NCBI RefSeq assembly: GCF_029227915.1
Contig: NC_079881.1
Location: forward strand, 7,564,001-7,628,000
DNA length: 64,000 nt
From: Hydractinia symbiolongicarpus
Lineage: Eukaryota > Cnidaria > Hydrozoa > Anthoathecata > Hydractiniidae
Reading direction: 5' to 3'
Both the position numbers and the translations under genes were made by a program. Shown piece by piece: positions 47,778 to 57,937 of this stretch. The notes under the pieces are model-generated. The model was given only the letters and a program-made list of their open reading frames with translations. It was not told the DNA's origin and did no database searches. Each line of letters opens with the position of its first letter. Position 1 is the first letter of the stretch.

Positions 47778-48590
47778 TTTGCTTCAATGTGCTAGCCCAT
47801 TACACAGTATTAACATCAGATAAAAAAAGAGCAGAGAGACAAAAGATAATAAATATTTTTATTTAAAGGCAACTTTTGTTACCAAAAAAGAATAAGAAAA
47901 AACCTGTTGTTTGTTTTTCCGGGTGGCTTACCTCTTCTAAAATCCTCTCAAGTCCTCTTTTTTGAAAAACCTCTATTGATAGTCCTCTTTTGTCCTCTAA
48001 AATGTTGAAAATGTGACCAAATCTCCTCTTTAATTCCTCTATTTTTTTAGGTACGCTGATAGCAAGAATAAATTTATAGCTGATATGAAAATAAAAGGCT
48101 AGAAAAGTATTAGTATTACAGGTGTCATATATGCCATGTCTTGTTTTATGCAATACTTCATTCATTTAACAAATAACTTACTGAAAACGGTATAATAAAA
48201 ATCAAGAATTTTAATAAACAGTAAAGGTGACAAATTTTGACTTGCTATAACCTTATAATACAGTCAATTTTGTCATGCAATACAAGGCCCTTTAAAATAT
48301 ACACTTAGGCAGAAGGACAATAGAAAAAACAGGAAGTTTTATGTATTTTGATGATGTCAGCAGTGCATATGCTAAAAACATTTTTGCGAAATTTGTTCGG
48401 CCATTGCCTGTAATGTGCCCAGCTTGGAACGATAGTCAATAAAATGTATATATGGCACTTTTGACGAACGATCAAAAGGATTAAAGGTTTAAAAATTTTG
48501 CTGATGTTAGCAAATTTTTTTGAGAAATTTCTTTAGCCTATGTTGCCTGTTACAAACAAAGAGACAGACACAGTCTTCATAATATTTTAT

Positions 48591-48717
48591 AGATAGCCGA
48601 TAGCCGTAGAAAAATCCACGGGGTCGCACGTCCTTTATATATCACATTTCGTGTTTCCGTAACACGACTTTTTTCTCGCGCTCAAACAGACAGACGGAAT
48701 ACGGCTATTATAAGAGA
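48591..48717 (-). mobile_element. Complete short Helitron-like element (about 127 bp)
   Basis: Minus strand: starts TCTCTTATAATAGCCG, preceded by A; contains 'gtcgtgttacggaaacacg'; ends with the hairpin 'ccgtggatttttctacgg' and a diverged tail (CTATCGGCTATCT in place of CTAACGACTAGT). This is the best end-to-end copy and ties the 5' and 3' termini seen singly elsewhere to one family. Confidence 0.65.
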
Positions 48718-49577
48718 TAAAAAAGGTGATTTCCAGAATTACGTAAAGGTGGAGTATAGTGTTGAAGCTGTTAAAAAATCATTGAATTTGGTATTTTGAT
48801 GAGACATACACACACCACTTTTTGCTTCTGCCAGTTTAAGTAAATAAAAAAATAAATAACAGGATTCTTGTTTTAATTTGTTACTTTCACTTTTATTCAG
48901 TTCTAATTAAAAAAATTTAAGAAATTTAAATTGCATTGTTGTTGATTTTTCTTTGTTTATTTACTTTTTATTTAACTGAAAAGAAAAAGTGAAAACACTT
49001 CAGTACTTTATACTTCTATTTGGGCACAGTAAACACATTTTATCATTTCCATTTCTTGCTAACTTTTTTTTTCTATGGCACAGAGAACTGGTGAAAATAC
49101 CATTTCATTATTTATGCTGGAAACAGATGTTTAAACTTCAAAGATTTTATAAAGAAAAACATTTCTTTTCTTATAATGTAGTTTGGAGTTAAGAAATATT
49201 CTTATACCGAATAAATCAATAAAGGTAACAATTTTATTAGTTAGATATGCGGTGAAGATGTAGCAAAGTAGTGAACTATCTACCAGAACATCTGTTTCAA
49301 AAACAATATAAACACAAGCTAAAAACTGTTTGTATACATTTTAAATTGCCTTATATTAGTTTTGTAATAGCAAAAAGTTATAGTGACACTAATGTATATG
49401 ATTGCCACAACTCCTGGAAATTTTAATTCACAACTCCTGGAAATTTTAAAATTATAATTGGAAAATCTTAGGAATTGTTAATATATTTGAAAAGAGTTTT
49501 TTGTTGTCCATACAATTTTTTTTTTATTAATACATATAAAGATCCAGAATTTGTTTTCCTGATGATACAATACACTA

Positions 49578-49690
49578 AATGGTAGCCCAGTGATAGATTG
49601 TCTGCTTTCAGTGTAGCAGATTGTATGCTCAAACCTAGCCGAGTCATGTCAAGGACTATAAACGTGTGAATCAATCCTTTCTGTGAATGG
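49578..49690 (+). mobile_element. SINE, same family as 12721-13016
   Basis: 'ggtagcccagtgatagatt...ctgctttcagtgtagcaga...' then 'gccgagtcatgtcaaggacta' and 'caatcctttctgtgaa' parallel the other copy (head, 'gtcgagtcatgccaggacta', 'ctatcctttctgtcta'). The B box is decayed. Confidence 0.65.
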
Positions 49691-50434
49691 AAATGATATC
49701 TTATGTGATTATGCAGTTAATTGGTTACTGAGCTTTTACAACTTTGATAGCTGGAATGAGAGCTTTAAATTTCACTAGCAACCACTTTGCAGGACCTTTT
49801 GGTACCAAGAAACAGAAGAGGCTGTCTGGTAAATAATCGTTAAAAAAGAATAAAAATATTGACTAGTTATTGGCTAGTTTAAATAATAGTCGTATTTTTC
49901 CCTATTCCCAATAAGACATAGTTCACACTATGTACTGTCTTTTCTAGTGTAATTATACCTTTATTTTTGTTACTGCTTTATTAAAGATAAGAACCATCCC
50001 TATAAGAACTATAGCTTATAAGGCAAAGTATAATTTTCTTTAATAAGCATAGTGTAAGCACTTAGGGTTTTTTCACTGTCTATTTCCTTGTTTCATTTTA
50101 GAAATAGGTTTTAGCTCATATGGCAACCCTTAAGTGTTTTAAATTGTTTCTCCAATAAGCATTTATTTATTTATTCAGCATACTCTAATCTTGATTGTGT
50201 TTTTTTTTTAATAAGAACATGTAGCATTAAAGTGTTGTCCATAAATGCTCCTTCTAAACTTTTTTTACTACAGTCTGTCTAAATCACGTAATTGTTTGCT
50301 GGAGTGAATGCTTCATGCAATTTGAATTTATTTATTTATCATTTATGTGTATACATACATGCAGTCATTTGTACAACATTTTGCACTGTTTAATGACACT
50401 TTTATTATTTATTTAGCAATTACAATAAAGAAAG

Positions 50435-53400
50435 ATGTCTGTATCAATGAAAGATCTACAATCCTCCTCAGATGAAGAAGAAGAGTTGGACTACCTTTAC
50501 AAGCTGTCAAAAAATGAAACACAAACAAAAAAAGAAGAAGAATCAAAGCGAAGATTGCTGCCATCATGTTTGCCTAAAAGCAACACTTTCGATGTTGCAG
50601 TAACAAATAAAAAAAATGAGAATGAAAAAAGTGACGATACTAAAAAATCATGGCTGAAAGAACAGGTGTCAGATTCAATCAAAAGGATTTCTACTAGAAT
50701 AACACCAACACCATCTTTAGATAGCTCTATGAATGATTCCTTCGATGAAAGTATACCTGCTGGAGGCATTTCGAAAACTGTATCGGAGAGTGATATTAAA
50801 TCAAAGTTTGATGCTCTGGATGGCAAGGAAAATATAACAAAAAGACAATGGTTTAAAGGAAGCTTAAATAGTTACATTTCGAAATCTAAAAACTATTACT
50901 ACAATCGTGGGAGTACCCCATTAGCAAGTAGCGAGACTTCATTGAACTGTTCCTTAGACACATCTACTGAAAATAACGAAACAATAAAATCAGCTAGCAG
51001 TAGTGAAAGTTTGAATAATTTATTTTTATCTAGTTCGCCTAAATTTTCTGTTGAACATGACATTGGAAGGACTTCTCCTAGCGGGTTGCAGATACATGAT
51101 AGTACGTTAAAGTTATCCTCTTTATCTGCAGAGGCAAGTCATTTGCCTCTTTTTAAGAAAGAAAAACCATCTTTAACAATTAAAAATACATACTCTAAAC
51201 AAACACAGCATTCAAGTCAAATAGCTTCTAGACAAGACCAACCCAAGGGAAATATTAATTCCAATTTAATTACTTCAAAATTGACATTTTCGGAACTACT
51301 CCATTCAAATTCTAATCCATCCTCTCCAACAAAAAGTGCCGAGACTGTTGACATGTGTAAGGTGGCAGAACCTGCGACAACACCATCGAATGAAGATTTT
51401 ACGGATATAGAAATTGATATTTTAACTGATAATATTGTGAAGGAAGATTTAAAGTATCACTTACGACCAAACAGTGGTTCATCAGTGACTTTTTTCCATC
51501 TTTGGGTCTCTTCCCTTTTTATGTATAGTTATTTCATGCATAGTTTTCCGATATTTCTTTCTGGTGCTGTTGCAGGAGCTATAGTGACTTATCTGGTGGG
51601 TTGTCTAACAGTTTGGTTACTTTGCCCGTCAGCAGAATCGTATGATCAGTATCGTAGTGATCTGAAAAGATTTTTAATCGATGATGCCAAAACAAGTAGT
51701 CAACCTCATGTTATTAAAGACTTGCCAAAGCCAGAAGTACTGCAGAAACCAAGGGATCTAAAGGTTGTTTTTTTCTTTCTGATTGGTCCTGGGTTGTTTT
51801 TTTTTCTTTCTGATTGGTTCTGGGTTGTTGTTGTTTTTTTGTCTACTGGAATTAACTTAGGAAAGTTTAAAATTTTTTATATAAAATTGTGTAAGTCAGT
51901 TAAGTTGGTTTTTTTCTTAAAAAACGAATTGGAATGGATAGGAGCCATCAAATGGAATTTCTGGAATTTGATTGGTTGATTCGACCTCTTCCAATCTAAA
52001 ATGAAAGTTGTAATCATTTCAATTTTTCTTGTGGAGAGGAATGGAGAAAACTAAAAAACAAAAGAATTATAAGCAGATAGTGAAACAAATTTAAGTATTT
52101 TTCTTGTTTCGTTCTGATCTGTTTTGCTTTTGATTAGTAATCCACCTTACAATTCATTGAATCCTAACAGCATAATGTAATGGCAGATTCTCCTTCAGGC
52201 TTTTTCCTAAAAATAAAGTACTGTGTATTGTATTATTTTCGACCTCCAGTGTATGCATAAAATGTTTTTGTACAAGTTCTTATGTTACAATGCTAAGAAC
52301 TTAAACATTAAATTTATAATTTAGGGATGGATCAATCTCGCCTATGTTTATAATAACACATATGAAAAAGAACTGGTCAAAGAGGTTTTTGTTGTGGTAC
52401 ATGAGGACACCATGTTTATTTTTTTAACTAAAAAGAAAATCGAAGAAACTGCACCAAATACTAAAATAAAGAAAACCTTGAAAAATCGACCAAAGAAACA
52501 GATGTCCATACAAGACACCGAGGAGGAGCATGTTATTACCTTTAAATATGAATATCGTATTGATTTACAAAAATGTTCGCTCCATCTTACGCCTGACGAT
52601 TTACCAATTAGACGTATCTGGAATAAGAAATATCCATTATTGTTGACCATTCCAGGTAAAGCGTTGAAAAAGAGAGAAATTACATTACGTTTTGAGCAGC
52701 TTACGTTAGATTTAAATGATATTATTAATGGGATGATGGATGATAACTTTGTAAGTGAAAATTTTTCTTCAAGCAATGCAACGGAGGAGTTCTTTTTGTT
52801 TGGAAACACTGGAAGAGAAAAAGAGGATTGGTTTTACAGAATGCAATTGTGTATAGCGCCATTGAAACATCAAGTCTCCTTCGCAGATCTTCGTAAGCAG
52901 CGCATATCAAACAAACCTTCCAACTCTTATTCGCACTACATTACCGAATTAATCACAGAAAGTGAGAAGGTGATGCAACGTAATGCTAAGGGAAAAAAGA
53001 TGGAGCCCTATTTGGCATGGTTGAATATATTTCTGGGGCGTGCGTTTTGGGATTTCTGGCATGATAAATACTGGACTGATAAGCTGCACCAAAAAATTCA
53101 AAGCCGTTTAAGCAAGATTAACACTCCCCCTTTTATAAAAGATATCAAACTAAAAGATTTGAATTGTGGTCATAATATCCCCATCATTCATAAAGGCTCA
53201 CTTCCTGTACTTGATGAGTATGGAGTGTGGACAGACCTTCAAATTACATATAAGGGTTACTTTACACTAACGTTAGAAACTCAACTAAATGTAGATTACT
53301 ATGTTGGTCTTGTGTCAGGTATTGTGAAGCAAAAGTCTGGTAACGACTCACAGTTATCAAAAATGACGAAGCTGTCTGATTTACATGCAGATACTAGTTG

Positions 53401-55105
53401 TGAGGATATAGATACTGATAAAGAAGGCCAGAAAGAGGCTGCAGTCAGTGATTTGGATTACGAAGACGATAACTTTCACGACGAAATACCTGATGTTTAT
53501 TTCGATACTAACGATACTACCGATGGCAAGATAGAAGATGATGCTGACCCTGTCATGTCGGATCCTAGGTGAGTGTTTTGTAGTTTTGATTAATGACCTT
53601 GAGTTCAGGGTTTCCTTTTGATCAACAAAATCAAACAAATTGAGGAGATTTGGCGAATTTGTGGATAAAAGCAGACAGAGTGGTCAAAGTCAATATTATT
53701 TAATAAAGTCAGAACTTTTTTAATATATTATTTTGCTGAAGTGTCTGGAAATTAGAATGACTTTTCTGCGAAATATGGCCTGCAAACACGACGTATTACC
53801 ATGGTAACATTTGGTTAGCGAAATAATATTATAAATTGCTGTAATATCGATATTTTTTAGGACAAAGGCCTTTTTAGAAAGTCGTGCTGGTAAAAAAGTT
53901 GTAGGTTTGGTTGGCTGGCTCGCTAAGTCAAAGTTGGCGAAAAAAGTAGCCGAAACGGATTTCGCAAAAAAAGCTTACGAGAAAGCCTATGAGAAATTTC
54001 GTAAAATGCCAATCATTTTAAAAGTAGAAATACAAAGTGTGAAAGGAAATTTAGCTGTGAATATCCCGCCTCCACCCACGAACAGACTGTGGTAAGAATC
54101 TTTTTTGTTTATAGTGACAATTTCGTAACTTAACTGCATTTTCGCGTGCGCGTGCGGGCTGGGCACAAAATGTCTAATTTTGTCATACTGATGATCACGC
54201 AATAAGGATGTATTTGCATTATTATTGCGACCGTTCTTAAGCTGTAGAATGATTCAATAACCTGTTTAAATAACAACTGCGCATGCTCAAATTGGTGTAT
54301 TGTTTCAAAATTATGCGAGAGCGTGGAAACAGTTTAAATGTAAATCCACCTTTACAAAATTATTGCAAAGCACTACGGTGGCTTTTCTAATTTAACGCGA
54401 ACGAAAAAATAATTATTTACAGTGGGTCACGCTTATAATAAAAGGCGAAAAATTATGGCGTCGCTCAAGCGCGCTTTTACGGTAACTGCTGCAAATTATT
54501 ATCAGACCTTATATGTTTTTTTTTCTGTATTTTAGGTATGGCTTTCGAAATAACCCAGTTATCTTTATCACTGCATCTCCAAAAGTTGGAGATAAGCAAG
54601 TCCGCTTGAATTATTTAACTAGTTGGATCGAGAAAAAACTAAAAGAAGAGTTTAAGGCAAGATATTTTTAAATTTGTTTGCATGCTACAACGATAAGTAC
54701 TCAAAAATTCAACAGCGCCCTAAAATGAACTCGATAAGCCTACTCTTGAATAAACCTTCTTTGTAGCTAGGAATAGTGAAAGTATGATAACTTTAGAACA
54801 ATTTGCTTCAAAATAGTCACTTCCGTGCCGCTTATTAAACACACAAGTAAAGCCGGAATATTTCAACCCGAAGGGTGTTGTGTTTACGGTGACCGCTAAA
54901 CGAAATTTGTTTTTGTGTTGCAACTTATCTGTTTCTTCTTTTTTATTTAATTTTTATTATTATTTTTAACTCGTTTTCTGCAATATTATTTGGTATTTCG
55001 TTTACTTTTTAGAAATATTTAGTTTTACCTAGCATGCAAGACATTTCAATAAAACTGATGGATTCTCAGTTGCAAGATTTGTATCCAGACAGACCGATGT
55101 CGTAA
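50435..55105 (+). CDS. TEX2: TEX2, SMP-domain lipid-transfer protein at ER contact sites
   Basis: TEX2 is an ER-anchored SMP protein thought to move lipids at membrane contacts. Exons: 50435-51763, 52325-53568, 53861-54091, 54536-54656, 55013-55105, all in phase, 1005 residues (human about 1127). Residues 1-345 are Ser-rich and disordered, starting with an acidic patch (SSDEEEELDYLYKL). Two adjacent membrane segments lie at about 350-395 (FFHLWVSSLFMYSYFMHSF, then AGAIVTYLVGCLTVWLLCP). A PH-like region with ITFKYEYRIDLQKCSLHLTP follows. The SMP domain starts near residue 665: EPYLAWLNIFLGRAFWDFW, IPIIHKGSLPVLDEYGVWTD, TLETQL, continuing after an acidic insert with LKVEIQSVKGNLAVNIPPPP, NRLWYGFRNNP and the C-terminal VLPSMQDISIKLMDSQL. 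The fourth intron starts GC (AAG/GCAAGA), a GC-AG intron. ATG 50435 is the first in the exon after an acceptor. Confidence 0.93.
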
Positions 55106-56221
55106 ACGATGAACTCTGTAAAGATGGTCGCCCTCCTACTTTTCTGCCATTTTTTTCGTGATAAACCTCTTGATCGAGTATTTTTAGTTTGATTTATAGA
55201 TTTTTTTTTCACTCTTAACGTTTCGTAGCTATGCCGTGGTTGCTATTTAGTTAAAAATCTACACGTTTTCCTCGTTGATTACTTTTACTTGCTATGCACC
55301 AGACCGGGCTGGTCCCGTCTTTATAAAGCAAGTTAGACCTTGGAGGAGACTGAGGAATAATTTTTAAATTTCAACAGTAAATGTAGATGAAATAACTAAA
55401 TGTCTAACTAGAATGAACTTTAAAAACAAAAAAATATATTCTATAGCTGCTGATATTTTTGTGCGTTTTATTTAATTTATTTTCAATTTATTTTATTTTT
55501 AATATATAATAGGATTGGATCAACATTTCTCAAACAGGTCTAGGCGAGATAAATATGCCTCGCCTACCTCAGGTCTAAGATTTTGGCGGTCAAGTCTACT
55601 TAGAGAGGTTGTCGTGATAAACCCACCAGTATAAAACTTCTTGTTTATGACTGAAGTAAACGAGCCTTACTAGTTTGTTGTCTCCCTTACCCCAACGTAT
55701 CAAAGTCATCTACATTGTATTTGGACGAACATACTTATAATAGAAATAGAATTTTTGATATAATCACTTTAAAGAATGCACTCCCTCCTTTCACTGCTAA
55801 CCTTCTGTGAATATCTAATACCTTTAGAGGTGTCATGAAGGATTTCTTGCGTTATATTTTTAGAAATTTTTGAAAAAATTTGGATACTGCGGATCGCTGA
55901 AATAAAGAGTTTGAAATTGTGAATTTTTGAATGCTTTGTTGCAATTAAGAGTGGATACGCAAAACAGCGCAAAAGTTTTATAGCATTCGTATGGCATTAC
56001 TTTTTTCACTCTTAGTGGTTTTTCTTACATTAGCGAAAATTTAATTTCGCGAAAAAATCCCTTTCTGAAAAAAATTGTTGAATTTTAAAATGCGAAGTCT
56101 AATTTTTAAAACTGTAAGTTTAAAATGCCGCTAAAGTTTCTAAAATTTCTGACAATCCTCCTAAAAATCATCCTAAAAAACTAACTAAAGACAAGCAGGA
56201 TTGCAAAATAGCATTGGAATA

Positions 56222-56332
56222 CATCCTCGTCCCCAGGGTCTTGTGGACCCTGAGCCGTTATTTCGGTGTGGCCAACAATTTTCGCCGCTATCAGCTTTAT
56301 CAACAAGGCAAAATGCCCTGGGAACGAGATTG
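56222..56332. mobile_element. Foldback MITE with perfect 9-bp target duplication
   Basis: Ends 'catcctcgtccccaggg' and 'ccctgggaacgagattg'. ATTGGAATA flanks both sides (56213-56221 and 56333-56341). The middle contains 'gccgttatttcgg' and 'cgccgctatcagc'. Confidence 0.8.
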
Positions 56333-56511
56333 ATTGGAATATTTTAGATTTAGAGCAATACTACTTCTTGTAAACTTCTAAACAAGAAAATTTATACATT
56401 TTATAAAAAGTGTTTTCATTTTTTTTTTCCGATAATCTCGTCTTTCTTTTGTATATGGCGAAATAACTATAGAAACGAGGCTACTTCTACTATACGTCTA
56501 TTTTAACTGTA

Positions 56512-56600
56512 ATAGTCGTTAGCCCGTGGAAAAATCCAAGGGTTTGCCCGTCACAGCTAAGCTACCATTTTGCGTGACAGACGGACGGACGTTTGTCGAA
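56512..56600 (-). mobile_element. Helitron-like 3' terminus
   Basis: Plus-strand 'atagtcgttagcccgtggaaaaatccaaggg' is the reverse of the hairpin end with CTAT in place of CTRR. The following 'cacagctaagctaccattttgcgtgacagacgg' is shared with the 11.9-kb copy. Confidence 0.5.
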
Positions 56601-56639
56601 CTAAAAGTAATTATCGGGACGGGTACTTATAGTATTACT

Positions 56640-56790
56640 CTTACGTGCTTACCACAAGATGCTTAGTGGACAGTAGATGGCACCAAATCGGCTGATAACA
56701 CTACATTAAGAAATGCGCCAAAGTAGGAACTGAATTCTAAAATCTTATAAATACAAGTTGGCAGCGCTCCCTCTACACCGCCACTTCGCA
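56640..56790 (-). mobile_element. tRNA-related SINE, second family
   Basis: Matches 18715-18932 and 23085-23280: 'gatggcaccaaatcggct', 'acactacattaa', 'gaactgaattctaaaatctta'. The head at the right ('cggtgtagagggagc' on the minus strand) is decayed. Confidence 0.55.
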
Positions 56791-56994
56791 ATTACTACAC
56801 CACCTCCTCCACTGTTTTGTTCTCCTCCGCAGTCCTACGCCAGATGTTTAGGCCTTTTACTAGGGGCAAAAAAGAAATTTATGAATTAAGGTAACACTAC
56901 TTCAAAACATGTTTGCGACCGAAGAAAATTTAACTTGTTTGAAAACGTTCTCCTCTCGATAACTTCCAAGGGATCAAAACTATTGAAGAAGAAC

Positions 56995-57250
56995 TACTTT
57001 GTTCATCACCAACATACTGCCTGGCAATGAGCGGGATTCAATCCGCGGTCCCCAGAACTGAGAGCCGCAGACGAACCCACTACACAACGTGCGGCAATAT
57101 GTTAGTGATGAATTCAGATAGTTTATTCGGATGGTGTATATACAGAGGTGAATATATATCATAGCACATCCGTATTTCATTCTCAACAGAGAATGTTTCA
57201 CCCCGATCGGAGCTCTGATCATGACGGGCGAGTATAATGCGTGTAAGTCA
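56995..57250. mobile_element. Insertion with 14-bp target duplication and tRNA-like core
   Basis: TATTGAAGAAGAAC occurs exactly at 56981-56994 and 57251-57264. Inside, on the minus strand, 'gttgtgtagtgggttcg' and 'ggattgaatcccgc' resemble A and B boxes; this core is bracketed by inverted 'ttcatcaccaacatactgcc' and 'ggcaatatgttagtgatgaa'. The long duplication fits LINE-type integration of a SINE. Confidence 0.7.
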
Positions 57251-57466
57251 TATTGAAGAAGAACAGACTATGATGATAAATATTCACCTATGGATCAAAA
57301 GTAATTCGAGTTACGAGTGCTTGAACTTTGCAGACCAGGAAAAAAGTTCAAGTGTATACTAATTATTTTTGTCCTCATATGTAACATACAATACTGAAAT
57401 GTCACTTGGTGATGATTTCAGCAATTACTAATTTGACAAGAACGTTATGACGAAATGACAGAAGAT

Positions 57467-57570
57467 CAACCTCGTTCCCAGGGAATATTTCCTCTTTGAT
57501 GAGTTTGACAACCGCAAAAAGGTAGTAGACTGCTCCGTAATAATGGCCCACGAGACCAGGGTCGAGGTTG
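57467..57570. mobile_element. Foldback MITE (CCTCGTCCCC family)
   Basis: Ends 'caacctcgttcccaggg' and 'ccagggtcgaggttg'. Flanks acagaagat and cctgaagat agree at 7 of 9 positions. Confidence 0.65.
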
Positions 57571-57758
57571 CCTGAAGATACCATTAACAAGATTGTCTTT
57601 CAAGATGAACTTCCTCGATCATGTTTATAGTTGGGATTAATCTTTGAATTTAAACCTAATCACACATATATAAAGACATATGAAAGGAGATTAGCATGCA
57701 TTTATAAAGCAATCGAGAAAAACAAATGTATGCCGTATATTTTATTCATGTTGGAAGA

Positions 57759-57852
57759 CAACCTCGTCCCAAGGCCCATTTTTTTATTTCTGACAATCTC
57801 GGACGGCCGTCTCGGATATCAAAGAAGAAAAATTGCCCTGGGAACGAGGTTG
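57759..57852. mobile_element. Foldback MITE, first of an adjacent pair
   Basis: Ends 'caacctcgtcccaagg' and 'ccctgggaacgaggttg'; the middle pairs 'ttttttatttctgac' type sequence around 'tctcggacggccgtctcgga'. Flanked by GTTGGAAGA (57750-57758) and GTCGGAAGA (57853-57861). Confidence 0.8.
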
Positions 57853-57861
57853 GTCGGAAGA

Positions 57862-57937
57862 CATTCTCGTCCCCAGAGCTCTTTGATATCAAAACCTACT
57901 TTTGAGGTTTATCCCAGAGCTCTGGGGTCAAAAAATG
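57862..57937. mobile_element. Foldback MITE, second of an adjacent pair
   Basis: Ends 'cattctcgtccccagagctc' and 'gagctctggggtcaaaaaatg'. It shares GTCGGAAGA on its left with the preceding element, and GTTGGAAGA follows at 57938-57946, so three copies of one 9-mer punctuate two elements. Confidence 0.75.

Larger units (their letters stand above)
46921..50434. other. Intergenic region before TEX2
   Basis: Contains a hairpin (47721-47777), CCTTAAT-like sequence around 47930-48050, a Helitron-like copy and a SINE, listed separately. No gene recognised. The TEX2 start is preceded by an acceptor-like 'ttatttag' at 50410-50417, so a 5' leader exon should lie somewhere in this stretch. Confidence 0.5.

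Noticed and set aside
50497-50826. Minus-strand ORF in the first TEX2 exon
   Set aside because: Antisense shadow of the Ser-rich coding sequence.
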